The notes under the pieces are model-generated. The model was given only the letters and a program-made list of their open reading frames with translations. It was not told where the DNA came from and did no database searches. From Flavobacterium sp. 9AF (GTDB taxonomy: Bacteria > Bacteroidota > Bacteroidia > Flavobacteriales > Flavobacteriaceae), in assembly GCF_902506265.1 (NCBI RefSeq), contig NZ_LR733612.1:1-53292 (forward strand): DNA of 53,292 nucleotides. Direction: 5' to 3'. Below are positions 1 to 9,666 of the stretch, in pieces (position 1 is the first letter of the stretch; every line of letters starts with the position of its first letter). The position numbers and the translations under genes were made by a program.

Positions 1-277
1 GTTATATCCCGATTTTGAAAATAGTAAGGAATATTCAAGAATATTTTTCTTTAATCAAATATTAAATAACTTAAATAATTGCAATCATTTTTCCAATAAA
101 GTAAGTTTTTTTGAAAAGAGAAATAAAGTTAAAGCAGTCTTAAATTCTGATATTTACACCTTTTCAAAACCAGCTTTAAATTTAAGTTCAATTAATTTTC
201 TACTTAAATTTTTAATTCGTTTTAAAAGTTACATTGGAATTGTAATTTTCTATAAATTATATCAAGTATTAAAATGA
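1..277 (+). CDS. C-terminal end of an unidentified protein of the polysaccharide locus (cut by window edge)
   Basis: An open frame runs from base 2 to a TGA at 275-277 and gives the last 91 residues of a protein whose start lies before the window. It is rich in Asn, Phe, Leu and Lys and ends in a basic tail, KLYQVLK. The stop overlaps the next start as ATGA, so it is very likely translated with the glycosyltransferase that follows. I see no diagnostic motif. Basic amphipathic tails of this kind are common in GT2 and GT4 enzymes, so a glycosyltransferase is plausible, but that is inference from context only. Confidence 0.55.
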   Translation, partial: LYPDFENSKEYSRIFFFNQILNNLNNCNHFSNKVSFFEKRNKVKAVLNSDIYTFSKPALNLSSINFLLKFLIRFKSYIGIVIFYKLYQVLK

Positions 278-1410
278 GAAAGAAAAAAATAGTAATTATT
301 ATGAGTGCTTTAAATGGAGGTGGTGCTGAAAAAGTACTTATAGACTATTTACGTAATTTTAATTACTCAAAGTATGAAATCGATTTGTGTTTAGTTATTA
401 ATGAAGGAATCTATTTGAAAGATATCCCAAATGAGGTGAATAAGTATTATTTATACCCTAAGTTTTCAATTTTTCCATATAGGATAGAGCATTGGTTTTC
501 TAAATTTTTAAACTGGAATTATTTTCAAAAAAGAAGAGTAGATACTATTTTTAAAAATAAAAAATATGATGCTGTTTTATCTTTTATGGAAGGCACTCCA
601 TTAAAGTTTCATCAATACTTTATTAAGAAATCTAAAAGACATATTACTTGGATACATATTGATTTATTTAAATTTCATTATTCTTTGTCTAATTTTAAAA
701 ATCCTAAACAAGAGTTAAGTTTATATAACCAAATGAATACTCTTGTTTTTGTGTCAAATGAAAGCGCCAATCAATTTGATAAATTATATCAAGTAAATGC
801 TGAAAAAAAAATAATTTATAATTTAATTGATAAAGCAACGATTTTAAAAGGAATTGATGTGAATGTTAAAAAGAATGATTCTCAGTTAATTAAAATTGTT
901 GCAGTCGGTAGATTAGAAATTCAAAAACGTTTCGATAGATTAATTAACGTAGCTAAATTGTTGAAAGAGCAAGGTTTGATTTTTCAAATTTCTATTATTG
1001 GAGAAGGTAGTCTAAGAGAACAACTTCAAAATCAAATTCAAGAAAATAATGTAGCAGATAATGTTAATTTAATAGGATTTGTAAAATCTCCATATAATAT
1101 AATTAATGAAAATGATATTTTAGTTGTAACTTCAGAAGCAGAAGGTTTTTCGTTAGTTGTTGCAGAAGCATTGTGCTTAGGTAAAGCTGTTGTTTCTACT
1201 GCAACAGCTGGTCCTGTTGAATTATTAGAAAATGGCAAATATGGAATTGTTTGTGATCATAATGTTGAGAGTATTTCAAATGCTGTAAAATCTTTAATCA
1301 TTGATAAGAATCTTTTGATAAAATATCAAGAATTAGCATTACAGCGAAGCGCAATTTTTGATGTAAAAAAATCAATTCAAGAATTTGAAAGTATAATTTG
1401 TAATGGATAA
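274..1410 (+). CDS. GT4-family glycosyltransferase
   Basis: 378 residues, normal for a GT-B fold retaining glycosyltransferase. The N-terminal GGGAEK (residues 15-20) is the glycine-rich acceptor-side loop. The C-terminal Rossmann half starts near AVGRLEIQKR (about 211) and contains IIGEGSLREQL and LIGFV. EGFSLVVAE near residue 290 is the EX7E nucleotide-sugar signature of GT4. There is no signal peptide, so it should act at the cytoplasmic face on a lipid-linked glycan. It overlaps the upstream stop (ATGA) and the next gene by 8 nt, which suggests translational coupling. The sugar it transfers cannot be read from sequence. Confidence 0.9.
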   Translation: MRKKKIVIIMSALNGGGAEKVLIDYLRNFNYSKYEIDLCLVINEGIYLKDIPNEVNKYYLYPKFSIFPYRIEHWFSKFLNWNYFQKRRVDTIFKNKKYDAVLSFMEGTPLKFHQYFIKKSKRHITWIHIDLFKFHYSLSNFKNPKQELSLYNQMNTLVFVSNESANQFDKLYQVNAEKKIIYNLIDKATILKGIDVNVKKNDSQLIKIVAVGRLEIQKRFDRLINVAKLLKEQGLIFQISIIGEGSLREQLQNQIQENNVADNVNLIGFVKSPYNIINENDILVVTSEAEGFSLVVAEALCLGKAVVSTATAGPVELLENGKYGIVCDHNVESISNAVKSLIIDKNLLIKYQELALQRSAIFDVKKSIQEFESIICNG

Positions 1411-2563
1411 AAAAAAGATACTTTTTATTGTTAGCAACATGGAAAGTGGAGGAGTTTCTAAAAGTATGACTTCTTTATTAAATGCTATGGATACAACTCA
1501 ATATGAAGTAGATATTTTTATAACAAATCCATCAGGTGTTTTTATGGAGTTAATTCCATCAGACATAAATAAAATTGTAGATAAAAGAACACAACTTTTA
1601 TTGTCTTCTTTTCCGAAAAATTTAGTCAAATTATTAAAAGATGGATTTATTTTAAGTTTTTTTATTCGAATGATTGTAGCTAGCTGTATGGTTTTCAATA
1701 AAGCTTATGGTGCATGGATATTATCGCGTTTTATATATAAAATAAATAAAGAATACGATTTGGCTGTTGATTATAATGGACAACATCAATTGTATTATTT
1801 AGTTGATTTTATTAAAGCAAAAAAGAAAGTCAGCTTTTTTCATAGTGATTATTCGCAATGGAATTATTATTATGCTATGGATAAAAAATATTATTCGAAA
1901 ATTGATGAAATATTTACAATTTCTGAGATTTGCGTTACTGCATTAAAAAAATATTTTCCAAATGAAAAACATAAGATAGGTTTATTTGAAAATATTTCTT
2001 CACCCATATTAATTGAAAAACTTGCCCATCAATTACAGCCTGATATGGTGGCAAATTCTATTTTATCTGTAGGGCATTTGTCTCTCGCTAAAGGTACAGC
2101 ATTAGCGTTAGAAGTGGCCTTTATTTTAAAAAATAGAAAAGTTGATTTCAAATGGTATTTTATAGGAGCAGATTCAAAAGATAAAGATTACCTGAAACTT
2201 GTTGAAGAGTATAATATTCAAGAAAACATCGTTTTTTTAGGTGTGTTGGTTAATCCATATCCTTATATTAAAGCTGCAAAAATGATAGCACATTTGTCTT
2301 ATTTTGAAGGTAAATCAATTGCTTTAGATGAAGCTAAAATTATGAAAAAACCTGTTGTTGTAACTCAATTTTCTACAGTTTCAGACCAGTTCAAAGAAGA
2401 TTTTAATGCTTCAATTTGTGATTTTAATGCTGTCAAAATTGCTGATTCAATAGAAGAATTATTCAATAATAAGGAGTTATGTAATAAATATTCCTCAAAT
2501 TTGAACTTGGAAAGCATCGATAATAGTAGTGAAATTAAGAAACTATATAAATTAATAGATTAA
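1403..2563 (+). CDS. GT4-family glycosyltransferase
   Basis: 386 residues. It opens with ILFIVSNMESGGVSKS, the glycine loop of GT-B enzymes. The C-terminal domain has LSVGHLSLAKG, then FLGVLVNPYPYI, and FEGKSIALDEAKIM near residue 302 in place of the usual EX7E element. This is somewhat divergent: the EGF of typical GT4 enzymes reads EGK and the spacing to the second acid differs. It belongs to the capsule/EPS type of GT4 proteins and lies in the coupled gene string. It is cytosolic or membrane-associated, and its donor and acceptor are unknown. Confidence 0.85.
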   Translation: MDKKKILFIVSNMESGGVSKSMTSLLNAMDTTQYEVDIFITNPSGVFMELIPSDINKIVDKRTQLLLSSFPKNLVKLLKDGFILSFFIRMIVASCMVFNKAYGAWILSRFIYKINKEYDLAVDYNGQHQLYYLVDFIKAKKKVSFFHSDYSQWNYYYAMDKKYYSKIDEIFTISEICVTALKKYFPNEKHKIGLFENISSPILIEKLAHQLQPDMVANSILSVGHLSLAKGTALALEVAFILKNRKVDFKWYFIGADSKDKDYLKLVEEYNIQENIVFLGVLVNPYPYIKAAKMIAHLSYFEGKSIALDEAKIMKKPVVVTQFSTVSDQFKEDFNASICDFNAVKIADSIEELFNNKELCNKYSSNLNLESIDNSSEIKKLYKLID

Positions 2564-2564
2564 T

Positions 2565-3644
2565 TTGGACACATTTACGTCACATGATTGGATGGTTTTT
2601 TGGAGTTACGGAAGTTTCTTTTTTGCCTTTTTATGCGCTTTTAGATTAATTTTTAATAAAGAACGCACTACAAGTGATATACCTTATTTTCCTTATCAAA
2701 TCATTTATGTATTAATAGTGTTTATTGCTTTTTATTTTGCTTTAGAACCTATAGTAATGTATTCTGATAAATGGAATTATGAAATGATTTTTAAATCCAT
2801 TTCTGAAAATGATCCCTATAGGATAAATACAGAAAGCGGATTTTATTTTTATAATAAACTAGTTTCTTTTTTTTCAAATTCAAGCTTTTTTTACTTTTTT
2901 GTTACCGCTATGGTTTATTTGTTAGGGTCTATAAAATTTATTAATAAAGTTTTTGATTCTTCAACTAGATATATTGTTTTTGTCGTTATTATTTCTTCAC
3001 TAGGTTTTTATAATTATGGGACCAATACGATAAGACAAGGGCTTGCTTTAGCTGTATTTTTATATGTTTTTTTTGAAGTAAAATTAAATGTAAAAGTCAT
3101 TTTGGTATCATTATTAGCAATTCTTTTACACAAAAGTATATTGATTTTAGTAACGATAAACTTTATGTTGAAAATATATAATAGAAAAGATAATTTTATT
3201 TCAATATGGATTGTGTTTCTTTTTATATCTTTTGTTTTTGGGAGTGTGTTTGTAGATACTTTTGGAGAATTTTTAATGGATAGTGATCAACGTATGATAA
3301 GCTATTTAAACGATACTTTTGAAAATTATCAAACAGGTTTTAGAATAGATTTTTTAATTTATTCTATGATACCTATTGTTTTTGGATGGCTTGTTAAGAA
3401 AAGAGGTTTTCAAGATGTGCTATTTGATAAAATTTTTTCTTTATATGTACTTGTAAATGCTATTTGGTTATTAGTAATTACATTACCATTTACAGATCGA
3501 TTTGCTTATTTGAGTTGGTTTTTAATTCCATTCCTATTTATTTATCCACTTTCTAAAATGGTTGTTTTCAGAAACCAAAATTTTTTTATGGCAGCAATAA
3601 TTATGTTTTTAGCGACAATAAATTTAATAATTTCTACAAAATAA
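2565..3644 (+). CDS. EpsG-family polysaccharide polymerase (Wzy-type)
   Basis: 359 residues with about ten hydrophobic segments, an inner-membrane protein. The stretch NTIRQGLALA, after a cluster of aromatic residues and followed by HKSILI, is typical of the EpsG family, which polymerises repeat units at the periplasmic face. The start is TTG at 2565, one base after the previous stop; no ATG lies near enough to preserve the first membrane segment. It is the first of two polymerase-like proteins in this locus, the second being at 32527. The last base of its stop is the first base of the next start (TAATG). Confidence 0.85.
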   Translation: MDTFTSHDWMVFWSYGSFFFAFLCAFRLIFNKERTTSDIPYFPYQIIYVLIVFIAFYFALEPIVMYSDKWNYEMIFKSISENDPYRINTESGFYFYNKLVSFFSNSSFFYFFVTAMVYLLGSIKFINKVFDSSTRYIVFVVIISSLGFYNYGTNTIRQGLALAVFLYVFFEVKLNVKVILVSLLAILLHKSILILVTINFMLKIYNRKDNFISIWIVFLFISFVFGSVFVDTFGEFLMDSDQRMISYLNDTFENYQTGFRIDFLIYSMIPIVFGWLVKKRGFQDVLFDKIFSLYVLVNAIWLLVITLPFTDRFAYLSWFLIPFLFIYPLSKMVVFRNQNFFMAAIIMFLATINLIISTK

Positions 3645-4513
3645 TGATTAGTGTTTTTACAGCAACTTATAATAGAGCACATACTTTAACTAGACTTTAC
3701 CAAAGTTTATGTAGCCAAAGTTATTTAGATTTTGAATGGATTATTGTTGATGATGGTAGCTCTGATACTACTGAGGAATTAGTAAAACAATGGCAAAATG
3801 AAAACAAAATCAAAATTGCTTTTTTAAAACAAAAAAATGGTGGAAAACATAGCGCTTTTAATAAAGGAGTACAACTAGCGAAAGGCAATTTATTTTTTAA
3901 TGTTGATAGTGACGATTATCTATTGTCTACATCTTTAGAAGTGATTAAAGGTACCTATGAAAATGCTTCTAAAAAGTATAATATTGCGGGAATAGCAGGA
4001 AGAAGGATGTACGAAAATGGTACTATAGTAGGTAATCAAAATTTTGACGAATTACTTTCAAATTCTATTGATATTAGATACCAATATGGTGTTATTGGTG
4101 ATTTAGTTGAAGTTTTTGAGCTTGAGAAATTGAGAGAATTCTCTTTTCCAGAAATTGAAAATGAAAAATTTTGCCCCGAAGCTTTAGTTTGGAATCGTTT
4201 GGCTACTAAGTATAATTTGTTTTTTTTTAATAAGGGTATTTATGTAACTCAATATCTGCCAGATGGATTAACTGCTAAAATCACAAAGATTAGAATGGAA
4301 TCACCAATTGCTTCCATAAATTATTATGGTGAATTAGAGAAATATGATATTCCTTGGTTGCAAAAAATCAAAGCAAATATTAATTTCTGGAGATTTTCTT
4401 TTAATTGTCAATCAACACTGTTTAATCACTTTAAAAAGGTAAAAATAATATATACAATTATTGGTTTGCCAATTGGTTTTATGATGTATGTAAAAGATAA
4501 ATTATCGATATGA
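3644..4513 (+). CDS. GT2-family glycosyltransferase
   Basis: 289 residues with a GT-A fold at the N-terminus: SVFTATYNRAHTL at residues 3-15, the VDDGSSD nucleotide-binding motif near 39-45, and FNVDSDDYL near 90 as the DXD metal site. The C-terminal third is basic and hydrophobic and may touch the membrane. It resembles the inverting GT2 enzymes of capsule clusters. It overlaps the upstream polymerase by one base and the downstream GT4 gene by 4 nt (ATGA). Its sugar specificity is not predictable. Confidence 0.9.
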   Translation: MISVFTATYNRAHTLTRLYQSLCSQSYLDFEWIIVDDGSSDTTEELVKQWQNENKIKIAFLKQKNGGKHSAFNKGVQLAKGNLFFNVDSDDYLLSTSLEVIKGTYENASKKYNIAGIAGRRMYENGTIVGNQNFDELLSNSIDIRYQYGVIGDLVEVFELEKLREFSFPEIENEKFCPEALVWNRLATKYNLFFFNKGIYVTQYLPDGLTAKITKIRMESPIASINYYGELEKYDIPWLQKIKANINFWRFSFNCQSTLFNHFKKVKIIYTIIGLPIGFMMYVKDKLSI

Positions 4514-5616
4514 AAATTCTTCAAGTCATAAATTCTCTTGCCACTGGAGGTGCAGAAAAATTAATTTTAGATACAATTCCTCTATATATTCAACAGGGAA
4601 TTGAAGTTGATGTTTTGTTACTTTGGGATAATGATTGTATGTTTACTAAAGAACTAGAAAAACTAAATTGTTCCAAAATTTATATCTTAAAGAAATCATC
4701 CAATTATAAAGATATTTATAAGTTGTCTCATGTTTTTAAAATAGCTAAAATTTTAAAAAAGTATGATTTAGTACATGTCCATTTATTTCCAGCTCAATAT
4801 TTTGTTGTTCTAGCTAATATGTTGAATAGAAATAGGGCTAAACTTCTTTTTACAGAGCATAATACTACTAATAAAAGAATTCAGAATAAACTTTTTAAAC
4901 CTATTGAAAGATTTATCTACAAGCGCTACACTAAACTGATTTGTATTTCTGATGAAATTAAAAACATCTACTCACAATATTTAAAGAATCAAATCGGAAA
5001 ATTAATTGTCATTCAAAATGGGGTATCTATTGAAACTATAATCAATGCAAAACCTTACAAAAAAACGGTTTTAAATGCTAATTGTTTAGAAAATGATATT
5101 GTGTTGCTTCAAGTAGCGGCTTTTAGACCTCAAAAAGACCAATTAACACTTATAAAAGCTATGGAATATCTACCGCCTAATTGTAAGTTGTTTTTAGTAG
5201 GTGATGGTGTAAATAGAAAGAAATGTGAGACCTATGTAAACCAGGAGAACTTAAATAATAAAGTTTGTTTTTTAGGTCAGCGTTCCGATATTCCAAGATT
5301 ATTAAAATCGGTTGATATTATAGTGTTATCAAGTCATTATGAAGGTTTGTCATTGTCTTCTATTGAAGGAATGTCAGCAGGAGTACCTTTTGTAGCTTCT
5401 GAAGTCCCCGGTTTAAAAGAAATAGTTGGTAATTATGGTGTTCTGTTCCAAGAAGGTGACCAACAAGACTTAGCAGATAAAATAAATCAATTGTTGATGA
5501 ATGAAGCACATTATTTGGAAATTGCCACTTCATGCCTTGAAAGAGCTAAAGAGTTTGATATAAATATTATGGTTCATAGACATATTGAATTATATACCAA
5601 AGTTTATGAAGCCTAA
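4510..5616 (+). CDS. GT4-family glycosyltransferase (EpsD/EpsF-like)
   Basis: 368 residues. The N-terminus ILQVINSLATGGAEKLILD carries the canonical GGAEK loop. A TEHNTT stretch near 118 resembles the acceptor region of EpsD-like enzymes. The C-terminal half contains FRPQKDQ, LFLVGDG and CFLGQRSDIP, followed by EGLSLSSIE near residue 278 as the EX7E signature. It starts on the overlapping ATGA with the GT2 gene and its 3' end overlaps the next gene by 11 nt. It is a cytosolic, glycan-chain-building enzyme by family; the linkage is unknown. Confidence 0.9.
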   Translation: MKILQVINSLATGGAEKLILDTIPLYIQQGIEVDVLLLWDNDCMFTKELEKLNCSKIYILKKSSNYKDIYKLSHVFKIAKILKKYDLVHVHLFPAQYFVVLANMLNRNRAKLLFTEHNTTNKRIQNKLFKPIERFIYKRYTKLICISDEIKNIYSQYLKNQIGKLIVIQNGVSIETIINAKPYKKTVLNANCLENDIVLLQVAAFRPQKDQLTLIKAMEYLPPNCKLFLVGDGVNRKKCETYVNQENLNNKVCFLGQRSDIPRLLKSVDIIVLSSHYEGLSLSSIEGMSAGVPFVASEVPGLKEIVGNYGVLFQEGDQQDLADKINQLLMNEAHYLEIATSCLERAKEFDINIMVHRHIELYTKVYEA

Positions 5617-6751
5617 AATTATTCGTATTGCAACAGTAGCGATGTCTTTGAATATCTTATTAAAAGGACAGCTAAAGTATTTGAATCAATTTTTTGATAT
5701 AAAAGCCGTTTCAGGGTATGATGCCGATTTGGAAATGGTGAATGAAAGGGAAGGTGTGGAAATTATAAATTTGAAAATGGAGCGTAAGATCACTCCAATT
5801 AAAGACTTTATATCCTTACTAAAATTGTATTTTTTATTCAAAAGAGAAAAACCAACAATAGTACATTCCATAACACCTAAAGCAGGGTTGCTAAGCATGA
5901 TTGCTGCTAAATATGCTGGTGTGCCTATTCGTATGCATACTTTTACAGGATTGATTTTTCCTAGTAAAAAAGGACTAATGAAAAAAGTACTAATAGTAAT
6001 GGACAAAATACTTTGTTATCATGCTACTCATGTTTATCCCGAAGGCAAAGGAGTTCAGATGGACTTGATAAAATATAAAATAACGCATAAACCTTTAAAA
6101 ATAATTGCTAACGGTAATGTTAATGGTGTCGATTTGGATTATTTTAATCAGAATAAAATTTCTACAAACGAAAAAAATGAGTTATTAAGTAATTTAGATA
6201 TAAAAGAAAATGATTTTGTCTTTTTATTTGTTGGTCGTTTGGTAAAAGATAAAGGAATTAACGAATTAGTAACAGCCTTTGCAAAAAGTCAAGATGAAAG
6301 TGTTAAACTAGTTTTAGTTGGTCCTTTTGAGCACGATTTGGATCCATTACTTCCAGAAACCTATTTGGAAATTAAGAATAATAAGAATATTATTTCTGTT
6401 GGCTTTCAGCAAGATGTAAGACCTTATATGGCAATTAGTAATGTTTTAGTTTTTCCTTCCTATAGAGAAGGTTTTCCAAATGTAGTCCTTCAAGCAGGAG
6501 CTATGGAATTGCCTGCAATTGTTTCTGATATTAATGGTTGTAATGAAATTATTACTCATAATAAAAATGGAATTATCATTCCCGTTAAAAATTCTGATGC
6601 TATCTTTGCAAGTATGATAGCAATAAGAGAAGAAAAATTATATCAAAGCTTGAAAAATAATTCAAGAGAAAAAATTATAAATCAATTCGACCAAAATGTA
6701 GTTTGGCAAGCATTACTTGAAGAATATAATAAAGTCATTAATAATGTATAA
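5606..6751 (+). CDS. GT4-family glycosyltransferase, CapM/PglA-like
   Basis: I take ATG 5606 ([11 protein letters not shown], 381 residues) rather than an in-frame TTG seven codons upstream. The N-terminal half has the [10 protein letters not shown] and [10 protein letters not shown] segments typical of CapM/PglA-type transferases that add the second sugar after a PglC-type initiator. The C-terminal half has [10 protein letters not shown] and EGFPNVVLQ near residue 288, where the second acid of EX7E is Gln. The next gene encodes a PglC-like initiator and overlaps by 8 nt, supporting the idea that this enzyme acts directly after it. Function by analogy; the exact sugars are not shown. Confidence 0.87.
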   Translation: MKPKIIRIATVAMSLNILLKGQLKYLNQFFDIKAVSGYDADLEMVNEREGVEIINLKMERKITPIKDFISLLKLYFLFKREKPTIVHSITPKAGLLSMIAAKYAGVPIRMHTFTGLIFPSKKGLMKKVLIVMDKILCYHATHVYPEGKGVQMDLIKYKITHKPLKIIANGNVNGVDLDYFNQNKISTNEKNELLSNLDIKENDFVFLFVGRLVKDKGINELVTAFAKSQDESVKLVLVGPFEHDLDPLLPETYLEIKNNKNIISVGFQQDVRPYMAISNVLVFPSYREGFPNVVLQAGAMELPAIVSDINGCNEIITHNKNGIIIPVKNSDAIFASMIAIREEKLYQSLKNNSREKIINQFDQNVVWQALLEEYNKVINNV

Positions 6752-7349
6752 AAACTTTTTCAAAAGAACAATAGATTTTTCTTTTTCCTTATTAGGATTT
6801 ATATTCTTGAGTCCTGTTTTTATCATAATCACTATAAGTTTATTTTTTGCCAATCAAGGCAAGCCTTTCTTTTTTCAAAAGCGGCCAGGTAAAAATGAAA
6901 AAATCTTTCAGATTATAAAATTCAAAACTATGAATGATAAGAAAGATGCAAACGGCAATTTATTGTCTGATCAAGAGCGACTAACTAAAATAGGCTTATT
7001 TGTAAGAAAAACTTCACTAGACGAAATACCTCAGTTGCTTAATGTAATTATAGGCGATATGAGTTTAATTGGACCTAGACCTTTACTGGTTCAATATTTA
7101 CCTTTGTATAATGATTTTCAAAAGCAAAGACATTTAATTAGGCCAGGAATAACAGGTTGGGCACAAATCAATGGTAGAAATGCCATCAGCTGGAATCAAA
7201 AATTTGAATATGATGTATGGTATGTTAAAAATTATAGTTTTTTACTCGATTTAAAAATAGTATTTTTAACCATAAAAAAGGTTTTTGTAAGAGAAGGTAT
7301 TTCTCAAGAAGGTGTAGCGACAATGGAAGTTTTTAAAGGTAATGTATAA
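6744..7349 (+). CDS. pglC: Monotopic phosphoglycosyl transferase, PglC-like (first of three)
   Basis: 201 residues from ATG 6744 ([12 protein letters not shown]); an upstream TTG is less likely. It has the small monotopic PGT fold: a re-entrant hydrophobic helix at residues 7-35, then [37 protein letters not shown] and [12 protein letters not shown]. Family members transfer a phosphosugar from a UDP-sugar to undecaprenyl phosphate, the first committed step of glycan assembly. PglD- and PglE-like genes lie just downstream, so UDP-N,N'-diacetylbacillosamine or a related amino sugar is the likely donor. Confidence 0.92.
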   Translation: MYKNFFKRTIDFSFSLLGFIFLSPVFIIITISLFFANQGKPFFFQKRPGKNEKIFQIIKFKTMNDKKDANGNLLSDQERLTKIGLFVRKTSLDEIPQLLNVIIGDMSLIGPRPLLVQYLPLYNDFQKQRHLIRPGITGWAQINGRNAISWNQKFEYDVWYVKNYSFLLDLKIVFLTIKKVFVREGISQEGVATMEVFKGNV

Positions 7350-7352
7350 ATA

Positions 7353-7970
7353 ATGGAGTCAAACTATTATATTTTTGGAGCAAGTGGACATGCAAAAGTG
7401 GTGTTAGATATTTTATTCTCTAAAAATTATCAAATTAAAGCGATAGTTGATGATAATCCTAAAGTTGAAGATTTATTTTCAATTCCTGTTTTAAAAAATG
7501 AAAACATTCCACTTTCGGAATATTCAAAATTTGTGATAGCTATTGGTAATAATGCAATTAGAAAAGAGATCGTAGAAAAATCAACTTATAATTATTTTAC
7601 TGCTATTCATACAAAAGCTTGTGTTTCTGAATTAGCAACCATTGATGAAGGAACCGTAGTAATGCCAAATGCAGTGATAAACGCAGCGACTAAGGTAGGA
7701 AAGCATTGTATTATAAATACAGCAAGTGTGGTTGAACATGATTGTGTTATATCCGATTTTGTACATATTTCACCTAATGCTTCTCTTGCAGGTAATGTTA
7801 TTGTTGCAGAAGGAGCACATATTGGTATTGGCGCAAGTATTATACAAGGCATTACTATTGGAAAATGGGCTACAATTGGGGCTGGAGCTGTAATTATTGA
7901 TAACATCCCTGATTATGCAGTAGTTGTTGGAAATCCAGGTAAGATAATTCGATACAATGAAAATGAATAA
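7353..7970 (+). CDS. pglD: PglD/NeuD-family sugar O- or N-acetyltransferase
   Basis: 205 residues. The N-terminal Rossmann-like part begins YIFGASGHAKVVLDIL (residues 6-21), and the C-terminal part is a left-handed beta-helix with hexapeptide repeats from about residue 95 (for example VIVAEGAHIGIGASI and TIGKWATIGAGAVI). This is the PglD/NeuD architecture, which acetylates a 4-amino-sugar nucleotide using acetyl-CoA. It lies between PglC-like and PglE-like genes, which fits the bacillosamine route: PglF dehydrates, PglE aminates, PglD acetylates. Confidence 0.9.
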   Translation: MESNYYIFGASGHAKVVLDILFSKNYQIKAIVDDNPKVEDLFSIPVLKNENIPLSEYSKFVIAIGNNAIRKEIVEKSTYNYFTAIHTKACVSELATIDEGTVVMPNAVINAATKVGKHCIINTASVVEHDCVISDFVHISPNASLAGNVIVAEGAHIGIGASIIQGITIGKWATIGAGAVIIDNIPDYAVVVGNPGKIIRYNENE

Positions 7971-8514
7971 AAAAAGAATTTTTGATTTAGTATTAGCTAT
8001 TATCGCTTTGCTAATAGTATCATGGATTCTTTTAATTTGTATTGTATTAGCTACAATTGATACAAAATCGTTTGGTTTATTTTTGCAAAAAAGAATTGGT
8101 CAATATGGTAACCCATTTCTCATTCTAAAAATAAAATCGATGCACGATGAATCTAAGAAAGTAACTTCTTTCGGCCGTTTTTTAAGGAAATCTAAAATTG
8201 ATGAGTTACCGCAACTAATTAATATTTTAAAAGGAGAAATGAGTTTTGTGGGACCAAGACCTGATATACCAGGTTATTACGATCAGTTAAAGGGTGAAGC
8301 TAAAAAAATTCTTGAACTTAAACCGGGTCTAACCTCAGAAGCTTCTATAAAATATGCCAATGAAGATGCTATTTTAAGTCAGCAGGAGAATCCACTTTTG
8401 TATAACGATACAGTTTTGTTTCCAGATAAGGTAAAAATGAACTTAGAATACTACTATAAGCGAAGTATTTTAGTAGATTTGCAAATAATTTTAAAAACTA
8501 TTTTTAAAAGATGA
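7957..8514 (+). CDS. Second monotopic phosphoglycosyl transferase, divergent
   Basis: 185 residues, small PGT fold. A membrane helix (residues 6-30) is followed by LFLQKRIGQYG, LKIKSMHD, KIDELPQLINILKGEMSFVGPRP and LKPGLTSEASI. Compared with the PglC-like protein 600 bp upstream, the C-terminal PGITGWAQ motif is changed to PGLTSEAS and the linker is shorter. An alternative start lies at ATG 7963. It overlaps the pglD-like gene by 14 nt and the aminotransferase by 4 nt. It is either a second initiator with another sugar specificity or a duplicated copy drifting in function. Confidence 0.88.
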   Translation: MKMNKKRIFDLVLAIIALLIVSWILLICIVLATIDTKSFGLFLQKRIGQYGNPFLILKIKSMHDESKKVTSFGRFLRKSKIDELPQLINILKGEMSFVGPRPDIPGYYDQLKGEAKKILELKPGLTSEASIKYANEDAILSQQENPLLYNDTVLFPDKVKMNLEYYYKRSILVDLQIILKTIFKR

Positions 8515-9635
8515 AACCAGAAAAAATTTGGCTTTCTTCTCCACACATGGGAGGAAACGAACAAAAGTTTATTGAAAAAGCCTTTGAAGAAAATTGGATT
8601 GCTCCATTAGGGCCAAACGTAACTGGTTTTGAGGAAGATTTACAAAAATATTTAGGAGAAGATTCATATGTTTCTGTTTTGAGTTCAGGTACTGCTGCAA
8701 TTCATTTGGGATTAATTCATTTAGGAGTTGGACTTGGTGATGAGGTTATTTGCCAAACATTTACATTTTCAGCTTCTGCAAATCCAATTGTTTATTTAGG
8801 TGCAACTCCTGTTTTTGTTGATAGTGAAGAAGAAACTTGGAACATGTGTCCTATTGCCTTAGAAGAGGCTATTAAATCAAGAATTGAAAAAGGTAAAAAA
8901 CCAAAAGCAATTATTGCAGTTCATTTATACGGTATGCCTTTTAAAGTGGACGAAATTCTACAAGTCGCTCAAAAATATGATATTCCCGTTTTAGAAGATA
9001 GTGCAGAAGCGTTAGGAAGTACTTATAAAAAACAAAAATGTGGCACTTTTGGGACCATATCCATTTTATCATTTAATGGAAACAAAATTATCACCACTTC
9101 TGGAGGAGGAGCATTGGTAACCAAACAAAAAGAAATAAAAGAAAAAACCATTTTTTTAGCTACACAAGCTAGAGATAACGCTCCACATTATCAGCATTCT
9201 CACATAGGTTATAACTATAGGATGAGTAATATTTGTGCAGGCATAGGAAGAGGTCAAATGGAAGTTTTAGATTTGCATGTTGAAAAAAGAAGAGCGATGC
9301 ATCAATTTTATAGTGATTTTTTTGCATCAAATAGCGAAATTTCAATTTTAAAAGAACCTAATTCTGATTTTTATTCGAATCATTGGTTAAGTGCAATTAT
9401 ATTGCCAAATTATGCTACTAGAGAAGCATTGCGTTTAGCCTTTGAAAAAGAAAATATTGAAACTCGACCGCTTTGGAAACCCATGCATTTACAACCTGTT
9501 TTTAAAGAGTGTTTGTTTTTTGGTAAAAATACTGCTGAACAATTATTTGAAAAGGGACTTTGTTTACCATCTGGATCAAATTTAGAAGAGGATAATAAAG
9601 AAAGAATTACTGAAGTTATAAGATGCTTTTTTTAG
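8511..9635 (+). CDS. pglE: DegT/DnrJ/EryC1-family PLP aminotransferase, PglE-like
   Basis: 374 residues, full length for a sugar-nucleotide aminotransferase. The start has WLSSPHMGGNE and WIAPLGPNV, as in PglE-type enzymes. SSGTAAIHLGL near residue 60 binds the PLP phosphate, LEDSAEALGS near 160 holds the Asp that contacts the ring nitrogen, and SFNGNKIITTSGGGA near 187-200 contains the Schiff-base lysine. It converts a UDP-4-keto sugar, made by a PglF-type dehydratase such as the next gene product, to a 4-amino sugar. The stop codon abuts a -7 promoter box that serves the dehydratase. Confidence 0.92.
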   Translation: MKPEKIWLSSPHMGGNEQKFIEKAFEENWIAPLGPNVTGFEEDLQKYLGEDSYVSVLSSGTAAIHLGLIHLGVGLGDEVICQTFTFSASANPIVYLGATPVFVDSEEETWNMCPIALEEAIKSRIEKGKKPKAIIAVHLYGMPFKVDEILQVAQKYDIPVLEDSAEALGSTYKKQKCGTFGTISILSFNGNKIITTSGGGALVTKQKEIKEKTIFLATQARDNAPHYQHSHIGYNYRMSNICAGIGRGQMEVLDLHVEKRRAMHQFYSDFFASNSEISILKEPNSDFYSNHWLSAIILPNYATREALRLAFEKENIETRPLWKPMHLQPVFKECLFFGKNTAEQLFEKGLCLPSGSNLEEDNKERITEVIRCFF

Positions 9636-9643
9636 TACCTTTG
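9636..9643 (+). promoter_or_regulatory. Bacteroidota -7 promoter box TACCTTTG
   Basis: TACCTTTG is an exact match to the TAnnTTTG -7 element of Bacteroidota promoters. It begins directly after the aminotransferase stop, 24 bases before the ATG of the PglF-like gene, as expected for a short 5' leader. I see no clear -33 TTG element at 19-21 bases upstream. It implies that the dehydratase can be transcribed separately from the upstream glycosyltransferase string. Confidence 0.6.
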
Positions 9644-9666
9644 CAATTATAATGAAGTAAGAATTA

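Noticed and set aside
6717..6743. Nine extra N-terminal codons of the PglC-like protein from a TTG start
   Set aside because: The ATG at 6744 gives the conserved family start KRTIDF at the usual distance, and the extra residues would lie within the preceding gene.
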